From contig NZ_LFLZ01000007.1 in assembly GCF_001189845.1 (NCBI RefSeq), positions 124,001-188,000 on the forward strand: a DNA stretch of 64,000 nucleotides. The letters run 5' to 3'. The notes under the pieces were generated by a model. It saw only the letters and a list, made by a program, of their open reading frames with translations, made no database searches and was not told the origin of the DNA. A program made the translations under genes and the position numbers. How positions within the stretch are numbered: the first letter of the stretch is position 1; each line of letters begins with the position of its first letter. Below are positions 32,955 to 41,861 of this stretch, piece after piece. The DNA is from Bradyrhizobium tropiciagri (GTDB taxonomy: Bacteria > Pseudomonadota > Alphaproteobacteria > Rhizobiales > Xanthobacteraceae).

Positions 32955-33122
32955 GGCTCTCTCCCTCCGGCGGACCGAACCTTGTCAGGGCTTTCTTAAC
33001 GATTTGTTAGCGCCCGGATCCGCGCGTTCGGCCCGGATCAGCGGCCGGACGGTATCGGCGTGCTCGCGCGCCGCCCGGCTTGGCGTCATACTGCGGCCCT
33101 TCAGGACCGGACGGCGCGATCG

Positions 33123-33470
33123 ATGCGGAACGGGCTCTATTCGATCCATATCCATATGACCGACGGCGTGCGCGGCCGCGACAGCGGCGTCCTGATCCTG
33201 CGGGACGGTCTCCTGATCGGCGGCGGGCCATATTTCTGGTCGATCGGCGCATACACGGCCGGCGAGGGCACCTGGAAGGGGCACCTCAGGACCAACCAGC
33301 ATTCGCCGTTTTCCGATCCGTTCGCCCGGCCGCTGTTCGCCGGGCAGGAGGTGACGAGCGGCTTCTCCGGCACCTTCAACGGCGACCAGGCCGAGGTGTT
33401 CGGGACCGTGCTGGTCGGAACCCGCAGCCTGAGCTTCCAGGCGACCCTGAAACGCCTGGCGGACGCCTGA
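33123..33470 (+). CDS. GrlR-like regulatory/beta-barrel protein
   Basis: A 115-residue protein starting MRNGLYSIHIHMTDG, then DSGVLILRDGLLIGGGPYFWSIG and SGFSGTFNGDQAEVFGTV. This order (ligand-pocket barrel with a 'GLY' start and a repeated GG) matches the GrlR family, named for the negative regulator of type III secretion in enteropathogens. In Bradyrhizobium relatives the role is unknown and no secretion genes are near. It stands alone. Confidence 0.6.
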   Translation: MRNGLYSIHIHMTDGVRGRDSGVLILRDGLLIGGGPYFWSIGAYTAGEGTWKGHLRTNQHSPFSDPFARPLFAGQEVTSGFSGTFNGDQAEVFGTVLVGTRSLSFQATLKRLADA

Positions 33471-33713
33471 TCGGGCGTGGCTGTGGACGAGTGCGCAGCA
33501 AGCGCCGAAGTCTGTTGAGGAAATGGGCTTGCGGCCCCTGTGAATTTGCTGCGGACAAGCGCGGGATATGTTGTGGATTCCACAGCAGCCGGCGATCAGG
33601 ACATCCCCGCCCGCGCCATACCAGGCCACCGCTAACCCTACTGAGTTAGGTTAAGAGTGGCATTGCGTTGCCACCACCTGCGATTGCGTTAGGGATGGTT
33701 GCAGGTGACAGCC

Positions 33714-33899
33714 ATGATGCCGTCGTTCCATAGCGCTGACAGACCGACCCACCGGCGTGTGATGGTTGTGGGCTTGCTGTTCTGTTCCGCCTTTGTGGTG
33801 ATCAGCTTCTGGCTTCGGCCGCAGCCAGAGAGCGGCAAGGTGCTTGTGAAGGCGGACCGGCTGGTCCGCACGGCGGGAGAGGCGCGCAAGGCAAACTGA
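33714..33899 (+). CDS. 61-residue single-pass membrane protein
   Basis: MMPSFHSADRPTHRR is followed by one helix (VMVVGLLFCSAFVVISFWL) and a basic tail. AGGTGA lies eight bases before the ATG at 33714. Function unknown. Confidence 0.5.
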   Translation: MMPSFHSADRPTHRRVMVVGLLFCSAFVVISFWLRPQPESGKVLVKADRLVRTAGEARKAN

Positions 33900-33929
33900 G
33901 GCACGGTAAATCCCGGGGGACGCCGGCGC

Positions 33930-34031
33930 TCAGTCCGGCAGCTTCCCGTTCGGATGCTTGTGATACATCGCGATGCCAATAAAGCCAGCAAAGCCCATCA
34001 CGTTCAGCAGCAGTTCCATCCACGCCGGCAT
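33930..34031 (-). CDS. 33-residue membrane peptide
   Basis: MPAWMELLLNVMGFAGFIGI forms the helix and MYHKHPNGKLPD the polar tail. A GAGG lies about ten bases before the ATG. Similar tiny proteins are common in Rhizobiales. Confidence 0.5.
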   Translation of the reverse strand: MPAWMELLLNVMGFAGFIGIAMYHKHPNGKLPD

Positions 34032-34202
34032 CGATGCAACCTCGCTCACATCACAGCTAATCACTGAGGTTGTGTTTTTGTTCCGGCGCTAACCGATGGT
34101 AGCTTTGCGCTATCGCATGGCTGGGGAACCGGAACAGGCGCTTTGCTGCAACCATCCCAATCCGCTCGCGTTGGTGCACATAACAACGTGAGGAGGTTGC
34201 GC

Positions 34203-34475
34203 ATGAAAAGGACATTGGCAGTTTTGGCGACGGTTGCGACGGTTGGCGCAACGATGGTCAGCGCGCCGGCGCAGGCGCGTCATATCGGACCTGGCCTGGC
34301 GTTCGGTCTGGCTGCCGGCGCGCTCGCTGCGGGCGCGGCCGGCGCGTATTACGGCCCACGCTATTACGGGCCCGACTACGGTTATTACGGCCCGCGCTAC
34401 GGCTATTATGACGACGGTTACGCCTACTATCGCGGTCCGTACTATCGGCACCACTACTATCGCCACTATTGGTAA
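34203..34475 (+). CDS. secreted Tyr/Gly-rich small protein
   Basis: A 90-residue protein with a signal peptide (MKRTLAVLATVATVGATMVSAPAQA) and an Ala/Gly stretch. The tail consists of repeated YYGP/YGYY units with terminal histidines (HHYYRHYW). GAGGAGGTTGCGC precedes the ATG at 34203, and a terminator follows directly. The same style of protein is encoded at 39402-39665. Probably a surface or periplasmic protein; function unknown. Confidence 0.7.
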   Translation: MKRTLAVLATVATVGATMVSAPAQARHIGPGLAFGLAAGALAAGAAGAYYGPRYYGPDYGYYGPRYGYYDDGYAYYRGPYYRHHYYRHYW

Positions 34476-34483
34476 CGGCGACG

Positions 34484-34512
34484 AGCCCGGAGCACACCGC
34501 TCCGGGCTTTCT
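34484..34512 (+). terminator. intrinsic terminator after the Tyr/Gly-rich protein gene
   Basis: A 10-bp perfect stem AGCCCGGAGC/GCTCCGGGCT with loop ACACC is followed by TTCTC. Confidence 0.8.
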
Positions 34513-34561
34513 CATTTGTGCGTCATGATGCGATAGCGCGGCAATGCGCATGTGGACGACA

Positions 34562-34723
34562 TCAGGCGCTCTTGCGCTGAAATCCACTCCAGACATTGCC
34601 GAGCGTGTTGTCGTAATACTCCTGACGATCGCGCTCGAATTTCCGCTGCGTCGCCCTGAAGCTGGCGATGCGCGCGACGATCTCCTCGCGCTCGCGCGCA
34701 ACGCGCTCTTCCAGATCCGTCAT
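34562..34723 (-). CDS. 53-residue charged helical protein
   Basis: MTDLEERVARERE, EIVARIASFRATQRKFERDR and a C-terminal NTLGNVWSGFQRKSA. It is strongly helical and coiled-coil-like. It is convergent with the Tyr/Gly-rich gene. Function unknown. Confidence 0.55.
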   Translation of the reverse strand: MTDLEERVAREREEIVARIASFRATQRKFERDRQEYYDNTLGNVWSGFQRKSA

Positions 34724-34913
34724 TGCCCATCCTCGTCATGGTGGTCCTATCCCGGCGCGCATTGGCATCAGTGAATTGGGCGTCAATGCGGAGCAGGCCG
34801 TGCAGGAATGTGATGATGCTGAGGCGGCAGGCGGCCTGATCGCTCGCGTCACGGTCGAGCTCGCAATCGGTCCGGCCGTGCTATAGTCGCGGCGGCCAAC
34901 CGGATCTTCTTCT

Positions 34914-35675
34914 GTGATCGCAAAAGACCTGCGCAGCGGCGTCGAGCGGCTCGGCAACATGATCGCCGAGGCATCGTCGATCGTGCCCTTCACAGGGGCG
35001 GGCATCTCGACCGAGTGCGGCATTCCCGACTTCCGCTCGCCCGGCGGGCTGTGGACCCGCAACCGGCCGATCCCGTTCGACGAGTTCGTCGCCAGCCAGG
35101 AGGCGCGCGACGAGTCATGGCGGCGCCGCTTCGCGATGGAACCGACGTTTGCCGCCGCTAAGCCTGGTCGCGGGCATCGTGCGCTCGCGTCGCTGTACCG
35201 GGCAGGCAAGATTCCCGGCGTCATCACCCAGAACATCGACAATCTGCATCAGGCGTCGGGCTTCAAGGCCGATGACGTCATCGAGCTGCACGGCAACACC
35301 ACCTACGCCCGCTGCATCGGTTGCGGCAAGGCCTACGACCTGTCGTGGGTGAAGCTGCAGTTCGACAAGACCGGTAGTGCGCCCGACTGCGCCGAGTGCG
35401 GTGATCCGGTGAAGACCGCGACGATCTCGTTCGGGCAATCGATGCCCGAGGATGCGATGCGCCGCGCGACGGAACTCGCAAGGCATTGCGACCTGTTGCT
35501 GGCGATCGGCTCTTCGCTGGTGGTGTGGCCCGCCGCAGGCTTTCCGATGATGGCCAAGGAGAACGGCGCGCGGCTCGTGATCATCAACAACGAGCCGACC
35601 GATCAGGACGACATCGCCGATCTGGTGATCCGTCACGACATCGGCGACACGCTTGGTCCTTTCGTAGGCAATTGA
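34914..35675 (+). CDS. cobB: Sir2-family NAD-dependent protein deacylase
   Basis: Removes acyl groups from lysines using NAD. The 253-residue protein has PFTGAGISTECGIPDFRSPGGLW (NAD pocket), VITQNIDNLHQASG, the catalytic His in VIELHGN, two zinc-binding pairs (CIGC, CAEC), AIGSSLVVWPAAG, and IINNEPTDQD. The start is GTG at 34914; no better start is seen. Monocistronic. Confidence 0.9.
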   Translation: MIAKDLRSGVERLGNMIAEASSIVPFTGAGISTECGIPDFRSPGGLWTRNRPIPFDEFVASQEARDESWRRRFAMEPTFAAAKPGRGHRALASLYRAGKIPGVITQNIDNLHQASGFKADDVIELHGNTTYARCIGCGKAYDLSWVKLQFDKTGSAPDCAECGDPVKTATISFGQSMPEDAMRRATELARHCDLLLAIGSSLVVWPAAGFPMMAKENGARLVIINNEPTDQDDIADLVIRHDIGDTLGPFVGN

Positions 35676-35874
35676 CGCCTGATTGATTCGCGGCTGTGCA
35701 AGCCTGTTCATAGTTCCCGCAAGAATCGTTTTTTAGCTATGCCCGGGAAGTGGGAGTGTTATCTTTTGGTTGAGAGATTCGCGCAGCGTCCAAATGAGTT
35801 GGTCATGGAAAGCAGCGTGTACAGGGTGCGCCGCAACGTCGGCGCTCTGCATTTGATGTGTGGGGTCCGGGGTC

Positions 35875-36537
35875 ATGGGGTCGGACGGATTTGAGTCCAA
35901 GAAGCTCGGCGGACCGCCGATAGGCGGAGTTGGGCAAAGCAGGATTGGACAGGGCGAGTACGGCAGCGTGCCGCGCGATCCGGCGATGGATGCCTTCTCA
36001 GGTCTCGGCGACGCCGCGGCCAACCTCGTCGAAGTCTCCGGCGTCATCAAATGGTTCGACGCCTCCAAGGGATACGGCTTCATCGTCCCCGACAATGGCT
36101 GGCCCGACATCCTGCTGCATGTGACGGTGCTGCGGCGCGACGGCTATCAAACTGCCTATGAAGGTGCACGCCTCGTCGTCGAGTGCGTGCAGCGCGCGAA
36201 GGGTTACCAGGCCTTCCGCATCGTCTCGATGGACGAGTCGACCGCGATCCATCCGGCGCAGATGCTGCCGCCGCGAACCCATGTCACGGTGACCGCGACC
36301 AGCGGGCTCGAGCGTGCACAGGTCAAGTGGTTCAACCGGCTGCGCGGTTTCGGCTTCGTGACCTGCGGCGAGGGTACGCCCGACATCTTCGTGCACATGG
36401 AAACGCTGCGCCGCTTCGGCATGACCGAGCTGCGCCCCGGCCAGTATGTGCTGGTGCGGTTCGGGCCCGGCTCCAAAGGCATGATGGCCGCCGAGATCCA
36501 CCCGGAGACCGGTCCGTCGGCGCTGTCGTCGCACTAA
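35875..36537 (+). CDS. double cold-shock-domain protein
   Basis: A 220-residue nucleic-acid-binding protein with two cold-shock domains. Domain 1 (about 55-120) has SGVIKWFDASKGYGFIVPD and DILLHVTVLRR. Domain 2 (about 150-215) has AQVKWFNRLRGFGFVTCGEG and DIFVHMETLRRFG. The RNP1-like KGYGFI and RGFGFV and the RNP2-like residues are intact. Proteins with two such domains are typical of Rhizobiales and act as RNA chaperones or regulators. An upstream in-frame GTG at 35860 is possible. A REP-like repeat follows the stop. Confidence 0.88.
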   Translation: MGSDGFESKKLGGPPIGGVGQSRIGQGEYGSVPRDPAMDAFSGLGDAAANLVEVSGVIKWFDASKGYGFIVPDNGWPDILLHVTVLRRDGYQTAYEGARLVVECVQRAKGYQAFRIVSMDESTAIHPAQMLPPRTHVTVTATSGLERAQVKWFNRLRGFGFVTCGEGTPDIFVHMETLRRFGMTELRPGQYVLVRFGPGSKGMMAAEIHPETGPSALSSH

Positions 36538-36582
36538 GCATGATCCGGAAAAGTGCCGAGCGGTTTTCCGAAAAGATCATGC
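36538..36582. repeat. REP-like palindrome, copy 3
   Basis: The best-preserved copy: GCATGATCCGGAAAAGTG at the left and TTTTCCGAAAAGATCATGC at the right. It directly follows the cold-shock stop codon. Confidence 0.8.
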
Positions 36583-36708
36583 CCAATGCAACGGTCATCC
36601 GCCCTGACGGAAACGTGAGCCGCCGGCGAGCCTCCAGGGCTCTGGCATTTGCCGCAATCATCGGGTTAGGGTCCGCCGGAAAATCTTCCCCGGTGTGAGT
36701 ATTTGTCG

Positions 36709-37188
36709 ATGAATTTCGATCGCATGGTTGGGCGGCTTCGCCCGTGGCTGGTGGCCTCCCTCGTCATGATGTTCGGCGCGCTGCTGGCCCCGGCCGCGCA
36801 GGCCGCCAGCGTCCAGCCGCTCGAGATCGTCACCAAATCCGGCGTGCACGTCTTCTCGGTCGAAATGGCGACCACCGAGCAGGAGAAGGAGACCGGCCTG
36901 ATGTACCGGAAGGAGCTCGCGGACGGCAAAGGCATGCTGTTCGACTTCACGCCGGAACAGGAAGTGTCGATGTGGATGAAGAATACCTACATCTCGCTCG
37001 ACATGATCTTCATCCGCGCCGACGGGCGCATCCTGCGGATCGCCGAGAATACCGAGCCGCTGTCAACCAAGATCATTCCGTCGCGGGGGCTCGCCAAGGG
37101 CGTCCTCGAGGTGATTGCCGGGACCGCACAGAAATACGGCATCCAGCCCGGCGATCGGGTCGGCCATCCGCTGTTCGGCGGCCACTAG
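36709..37188 (+). CDS. DUF192 family exported protein
   Basis: A 159-residue protein with a signal peptide (LVASLVMMFGALLAPAAQAA). The DUF192 domain contains VFSVEMATTEQEKETGLMYRK, MLFDFTPEQEVSMWMKNTYISLDMIFI and PSRGLAKGVLEVIAGTAQKYGI, all typical. The domain is small, periplasmic and of unknown activity. It lies directly upstream of tRNA-Pro. Confidence 0.88.
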   Translation: MNFDRMVGRLRPWLVASLVMMFGALLAPAAQAASVQPLEIVTKSGVHVFSVEMATTEQEKETGLMYRKELADGKGMLFDFTPEQEVSMWMKNTYISLDMIFIRADGRILRIAENTEPLSTKIIPSRGLAKGVLEVIAGTAQKYGIQPGDRVGHPLFGGH

Positions 37189-37304
37189 GATTTTTTACGC
37201 GATTTCTGGAGAGAAACCGCCGCCGATTTTGCGGCCCGAAGCCCCGCACCGGTGCCTTGCTGGCGCTGGCTGAAGCGTGTATCCACGGGGCTTCTCGGAA
37301 ATGA

Positions 37305-37381
37305 CGGGGTATAGCGCAGCCTGGTAGCGCGGCAGTTTTGGGTACTGCAGGTCGTTGGTTCGAATCCAGCTGCCCCGACCA
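37305..37381 (+). tRNA. tRNA-Pro (anticodon TGG)
   Basis: A 77-base cloverleaf: acceptor CGGGGTA pairs with the 3' TGCCCCG, the anticodon stem GCAGT/ACTGC encloses TTTGGGT giving TGG, the T loop is TTCGAAT, and CCA is encoded. Confidence 0.97.
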
Positions 37382-37551
37382 TCCTATCTTGAATCTGCTG
37401 GACTTTTCGTCAGCATTCCGTCGCTGCCGCGACTAGGCGCCAGCGACCTTCTGAAGCGATCAATTGACGCTCTATCGGGTAATTCAGTTGGATAAGCGCT
37501 CCAAGCCATGTGCAACCGCTACGCCCGATATACTGCGACGGCGAGGCTGGA

Positions 37552-37854
37552 CTAGACAAAGTCGCCGGATACTTTGGATGTTGGATCAGCAAGCTCGTTC
37601 AGGAAGGCTTGCCGGATTCGCTCGATCGTGATGGACGCATCTGCTTCGTATTCTTTGGCGAGTGCGTTGGCGATGTGCCGGGTTGCGTCCGCTAGAATTG
37701 TTCCCCAAGCCTTTTCTTCGGAAACGTTCATCGTTTCTCGGTACATCCCGACCTTGATCGAGCACCAAAGACTCTTCTCGGCGATCCAGACCCGAAGCAC
37801 CTCGACCGACTCTGGGTCTCGTAGCGCTGCTGCCGGAACTGTCATTTCGTGCAT
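37552..37854 (-). CDS. DUF5076 family protein
   Basis: A 100-residue soluble protein: MHEMTVPAAALRDPESVEVL, RVWIAEKSLWCSIKVGMY, then helical WGTILADATRHIANALAKEY and IRQAFLNELADPT. This order matches the DUF5076 proteins of Rhizobiales. The ATG at 37854 begins the conserved part. Confidence 0.7.
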   Translation of the reverse strand: MHEMTVPAAALRDPESVEVLRVWIAEKSLWCSIKVGMYRETMNVSEEKAWGTILADATRHIANALAKEYEADASITIERIRQAFLNELADPTSKVSGDFV

Positions 37855-38002
37855 TGTGGTCCCCCAAGGACATTGACACCCAATCGCGGGCAAACCCGAG
37901 GCCAGCCGGATCAAGGAAACCCTATACCGTTTTGCTTCGGCAGCGATCGGGATCAAAGGGTCGACGGTGCCGGCGTCACGAAGCCAGAGATCGTCTTGCC
38001 TG

Positions 38003-38113
38003 ATGCAACAACGCCGCCCGGACGGAATATCTTCGTCCAGACGGCGCCGTCGAATACTGGGCCCTGAAATCCCCAGTGCCCATGGGTCGCCCCGGCGGGA
38101 AATAGGTTCAACG
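38003..38113. repeat. dispersed intergenic element, copy B
   Basis: The counterpart of 32544-32655, sharing the 16-mer at 38057-38072 and a terminal GGTTCAACG. It lies upstream of the cyclase-family gene. GGACG...CGTCC and CTGGG...CCCAG form small hairpins, compatible with structured RNA. Confidence 0.6.
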
Positions 38114-38243
38114 TTGCGCTGCCTTGCCGCAGTCCAGCCTCGAGATCATGTGCTGCGATCCCGAGCGGATGTGACTTGCCGATGCCGCGTACGCGCTGGC
38201 AGGGTAACGCACCTCACACAAGAACAATCCGCGAGGAGGCACC

Positions 38244-39020
38244 ATGGCGCGCAGACTGATCGATATCTCCGTTCCCCTGCAAAACGACGTTCCGGCCGAT
38301 CCGCCCGGCAACCACCCGACCATCCAGTACATCGACCATCAGCAGGGGCTGCCGCGCATGCTGCAATTCTTCGATGGGTTGAAGGCTGCGGATCTGCCTG
38401 ACGGGCAGGGCTGGGCCGTCGAGCAGGTCTCGCTCTCGACCCACAACGGCACGCATCTCGACGCGCCCTGGCATTTCCATCCGACCATGAACCGCGGCGA
38501 ACGATCATGGACCATCGACGAGGTACCGCTGGAATGGTGCTTCCAGCCGGGCGTGAAGCTCGATTTCCGGCATCTGCCCGACGGCTACGTTGCGACTGCC
38601 GGCGATGTCGAAGCCGAATTGAAGCGTATCGGGCATACGCTGTCGCCGCTCGAGATCGTCGTCGTCAACACCAGTGCCGGCGCGAAATACGGCCAGCTCG
38701 ACTACGTCAATTCGGGCTGCGGCATGGGCTATGAGGCGACGATGTATCTGCTCGAGCGCGGCGTGCGGCTGACCGGCATCGACGGCTGGAGCTGGGATGC
38801 GCCGTTCGTCTTCACCGCGAAGAAATATGCCGAGACCAGGGACGCCAGCCTGATCTGGGAAGGCCACAAGGCCGGGCGGCACATCGGTTATTGCCACATC
38901 GAGAAGCTGCACAATCTCGAGCTGCTGCCGTCGACCGGATTCATGGTGTCGTGCTTTCCAGTGAAGATCGAGCGTGCGTCGGCGGGGTGGACGAGGGCGG
39001 TTGCCATCCTCGACGGTTAG
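38244..39020 (+). CDS. cyclase/kynurenine-formamidase-like metal-dependent hydrolase
   Basis: A 258-residue enzyme of the 'putative cyclase' family. The metal site is STHNGTHLDAPWHFHPT, and ISVPLQNDVPADPPG at the start is typical. A further conserved stretch is TGIDGWSWDAPF, with GHKAGRHIGYCHIEKLHN near the C-terminus. Relatives hydrolyse N-formylkynurenine or related amides; the substrate is not determined. GGAGG precedes the ATG. Confidence 0.85.
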   Translation: MARRLIDISVPLQNDVPADPPGNHPTIQYIDHQQGLPRMLQFFDGLKAADLPDGQGWAVEQVSLSTHNGTHLDAPWHFHPTMNRGERSWTIDEVPLEWCFQPGVKLDFRHLPDGYVATAGDVEAELKRIGHTLSPLEIVVVNTSAGAKYGQLDYVNSGCGMGYEATMYLLERGVRLTGIDGWSWDAPFVFTAKKYAETRDASLIWEGHKAGRHIGYCHIEKLHNLELLPSTGFMVSCFPVKIERASAGWTRAVAILDG

Positions 39021-39029
39021 AGCATCGTT

Positions 39030-39241
39030 CAGGCGGTTTTCGGCGGGCGAGGGAACCGGTGGACAGGCTGTTCATTACTGCAGGTTGTTGCGGCACGGCT
39101 ACAGCCTGAGGGGGCCGAATCTGCTCTCATGCACGTAGTAGATGCATTGGGTGATCGGGCTGCCGGCTCCTCCTCGCGTCCCGATTTCCGAAGCGTTCTC
39201 TCCCGTGACTAGAGCCCCGGCGTCTCCCGGGGCTCTTTCTT
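39030..39241 (+). ncRNA. possible small RNA ending in an intrinsic terminator
   Basis: There is no reading frame between the cyclase stop (39020) and a strong terminator, AGAGCCCCGG-CGTC-TCCCGGGGCTCT followed by TTCTT (39211-39241). The terminator lies nearly 200 bases after the gene, so it may end an independent short transcript or simply the cyclase message. The 5' limit is a guess. Confidence 0.3.
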
Positions 39242-39323
39242 GCGCGCCACAGATTTGTTGCGCGCGTCCGGCGAGCCAAGCCCCAAAAATAAATCCCAAA
39301 AGATAAGTCCCAAAGATACCGCC

Positions 39324-39361
39324 CCAAAAGAAAATCAGGTGCGCCGAAATCGACGCACCTG
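39324..39361 (-). terminator. intrinsic terminator after the Gly/Arg/Tyr-rich protein gene
   Basis: On the minus strand CAGGTGCGTCG and CGGCGCACCTG form the stem, followed by ATTTTCTTTTGG. Confidence 0.8.
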
Positions 39362-39401
39362 ATTTATGTCTTCAATATCGCTTGTGTCGGCCGGGTGGTT
39401 G

Positions 39402-39665
39402 TTACCACCGGCAAACGCGAACACCACGCGGGGTCCACCAGCAACGGGGACCGGCATAACCGCCGTAGTAGCCATAGCCGCGGCCATAGCCCCAACCGCG
39501 GCCGCGACCCCAGCCGCCGCGATAGCCATAGCCGCGTCCGCGCCATTGCGCTTGCGCGGAAGACGTGGTGGCGCCGACCAGGATGGCAGAGGTACTTGCG
39601 ACATAGACGAACAACAAAGCGACTGCTGCTAAGCAACGAGTCAGGATATTGTAGCGTTTAGTCAT
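39402..39665 (-). CDS. secreted Gly/Arg/Tyr/Trp-rich small protein
   Basis: An 87-residue protein with a signal sequence (CLAAVALLFVYVASTSAILVG, cleavage near AQA). The repeat-like tail is of GRGYGY, WGRGRG and GYGRGYGYYGG units and ends RCWWTPRGVRVCRW, where two cysteines could form a disulfide. A GGAG motif precedes the ATG and a terminator follows. Resembles the 34203 product in style; function unknown. Confidence 0.7.
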   Translation of the reverse strand: MTKRYNILTRCLAAVALLFVYVASTSAILVGATTSSAQAQWRGRGYGYRGGWGRGRGWGYGRGYGYYGGYAGPRCWWTPRGVRVCRW

Positions 39666-40039
39666 TCTGAAGATCTCCAGTCACTTCCAAACATCTGAAC
39701 TGATGCTGGCTGCCTCGCTTAGACGCGCGAGACCGGCGTCCGGTTCGAGCATGCTAAGACAATATTTTACTAAGGTTCTTGCGAGCTTTAACGACTCTAT
39801 TGAGACCAACAGGTAAGGTCAAGTTACGTTCCTATTTGCAAAGGACGATGTGTTTGCTGCGCTCATCTTGTCGTTCATCCGCCGTTCATTCTGTTCATCT
39901 TGCATTGCATCGACTTGCGCCGATCTGATTTGTGCATCGCAGAAGCAGAGATTCGCGATGCGCGGAAAGTGCCGTCGCGAACTTGAAGTCGACACGATCA
40001 TGTTCTCTGAGCGTTGAGAATCCTCCCTGAAGAGTGCCC
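39666..40039. other. divergent promoter region, no gene
   Basis: This 374-base, relatively AT-rich interval lies between two divergent genes. GTTCAT occurs three times within 26 bases (39873-39898), a possible binding-site cluster. No coding frame is supported. Confidence 0.35.
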
Positions 40040-41860
40040 ATGCCGAAACAACACACCTACGTCCTTGGTCTCAACGTCTACGACCATGACGTGAGCGCCT
40101 GCCTGCTGCGTGACGGTGCGATCGCCTACGCGATCTCCAAGGAGCGCATCACCCGCGAGAAACACGCCTCCGGCTTCTACAAGGAAGTCATCGACTACTG
40201 CCTGTCGGCCGAGGGCATCACGCTCGACGACGTCGATCTCGTGGTGCGCAACAGCTACATCCTGCCGGTGCCCGAGATGGAGGAGCGGATGCTCCACCAG
40301 GACATGCCGGGCTTCCTGCCGATCGCCGAACGCAACGAGGCAATCAAGCATCCGCTGTTTCGTTCCAAATCCGACAAGGTGGTGTCGATCTCGCATCACC
40401 TCGCGCATGCCTACAGCGCGTTCGCGGTGTCGCCGTTCAAGGATGGCGTCGTGATGATCGTCGACGGCGTCGGCAACTACCAGGCCGACGCGATGGAGTC
40501 CTATCCGCAGGATGGGGCCTCGCCGCTCGCCCGCGAGTCGGAGAGCTACTACAGGTTCGACGACACCAGGCTCGAATGCCTGAAGAAGGTCTTCATGGAG
40601 CCGGCGCGCGGTCTGTTGTCGGACGAATTCTACAACATGCCCGGTCTCGGCGCGCTGTACAGCCGGGTCTCGACCTATGTGTTCGGCGACTGGAACAAGT
40701 GCGGCGAGCTGATGGGGCTTGCGCCCTATGGCCGCCGCGAGCAGGTCGGCCACCTGCTCGAGATGAAGGACGGCAGGCTGCACGTGCCGTTCTGGGGCGC
40801 CGAGAACCAGCAGCCCTTCGTGCTCGACAGCGGCAGCTGGGACAAGAGCCCGACGATGCGGCACTGGGAGGACATCGCCTGGCGGGTGCAGGACGACACC
40901 GAGAACGTGCTGTTGGCGCGGGCGCGCTGGCTGCGCGAGAGCACCGGCGCGAAGAACCTCTGCATCGCCGGCGGCGTCGCGCTGAACTGCGTGGCCAACG
41001 GGCGGATCGCGCGCGAGGCCGGCTTCGAGAACGTCTGGATCCAGCCCGCCGCCGGCGACGACGGCATCGCGATCGGCTGCGCCTATTACGGCTGGCTGGA
41101 AATTTTGCAACAGCGCCGCTCGTTCGTGATGGACCACGCCTATGTCGGCCGGCGCTACAGCGACGCCGAGGTGGCGGCCGCGCTGCAAAGCTTCCTGGTG
41201 CGCATCCAGGTCGATGCGAAGCGCAGCGACAACATCTGCCGCGACACCGCCAGGCTGCTCGCCGACCAGCGCGTGATCGGCTGGTTTCAGGGACCGTCCG
41301 AATTCGGGCCGCGCGCGCTCGGTAACCGCAGCCTGATCGCCGATCCGCGCAAGGCCGAGATGAAGGACATCCTCAACAGCCGCGTCAAGCACCGCCAGGC
41401 ATTCCGCCCGTTCGCGCCGATCGTGCTGGCCGAGCGCATGAAGGAGATCTTCGAGGGCGAGGAGGACTCGCCCTACATGCTGATCGCGAAGCCGGTACGG
41501 CCGGAATGGCGCGACAGGATCCCGGCGATCGTGCATGTCGACGGCTCGGCGCGGGTGCAGAGCGTGCACGAGGAAACCAACCCGATGCTCTATCGCCTGC
41601 TGAAGGAGTTCGAGGCGCTGACCGGCGTGCCGGTGTTGATCAACACCTCGTTCAACGTCAAGGGCGAGCCGATCATCGAGACGCCGCAGGATGCCGTGAG
41701 CTGCTTCCTCACCACGGGCATCGACAACCTCGTGCTGCACGACACGCTGGTGTCGAAGACCGCCATGCACAAGGTCGTGACGCCCGTGATGACGACGTTC
41801 GGCGACGTCGCCACCATTGTCTCCTCGACCACGCAGGACCCCAGCCGCGGCGGAAGCTAG
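40040..41860 (+). CDS. NodU/CmcH/TobZ family O-carbamoyltransferase
   Basis: A 606-residue enzyme that transfers carbamoyl from carbamoyl phosphate, via an adenylate, to a hydroxyl group. The N-terminal Kae1-like domain starts YVLGLNVYDHDVSACLL and includes SHHLAHAYSAFAVSPF (metal His) and VMIVDGVGNYQ. The YrdC-like C-terminal domain follows GPSEFGPRALGNRSLIADPR and ends with NTSFNVKGEPIIETPQDAV. NodU members decorate Nod factors, but no nod genes are nearby, so the acceptor may be another glycan. Convergent with opgC. Confidence 0.88.
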   Translation: MPKQHTYVLGLNVYDHDVSACLLRDGAIAYAISKERITREKHASGFYKEVIDYCLSAEGITLDDVDLVVRNSYILPVPEMEERMLHQDMPGFLPIAERNEAIKHPLFRSKSDKVVSISHHLAHAYSAFAVSPFKDGVVMIVDGVGNYQADAMESYPQDGASPLARESESYYRFDDTRLECLKKVFMEPARGLLSDEFYNMPGLGALYSRVSTYVFGDWNKCGELMGLAPYGRREQVGHLLEMKDGRLHVPFWGAENQQPFVLDSGSWDKSPTMRHWEDIAWRVQDDTENVLLARARWLRESTGAKNLCIAGGVALNCVANGRIAREAGFENVWIQPAAGDDGIAIGCAYYGWLEILQQRRSFVMDHAYVGRRYSDAEVAAALQSFLVRIQVDAKRSDNICRDTARLLADQRVIGWFQGPSEFGPRALGNRSLIADPRKAEMKDILNSRVKHRQAFRPFAPIVLAERMKEIFEGEEDSPYMLIAKPVRPEWRDRIPAIVHVDGSARVQSVHEETNPMLYRLLKEFEALTGVPVLINTSFNVKGEPIIETPQDAVSCFLTTGIDNLVLHDTLVSKTAMHKVVTPVMTTFGDVATIVSSTTQDPSRGGS

Positions 41861-41861
41861 A

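Noticed and set aside
37305..37381. tRNA-Pro as a second integration site
   Set aside because: No integrase gene and no repeat of its 3' end were seen downstream in the window.
37185..37382. Minus-strand frame beginning MVGAAGFEPTT
   Set aside because: It is antisense to tRNA-Pro; this peptide is a well-known false gene created by tRNA sequences.
39998..41770. 590-codon open frame opposite the carbamoyltransferase gene
   Set aside because: Composition is His/Arg/Val-rich without domains; it is a codon-bias shadow of a gene with clear motifs on the plus strand.
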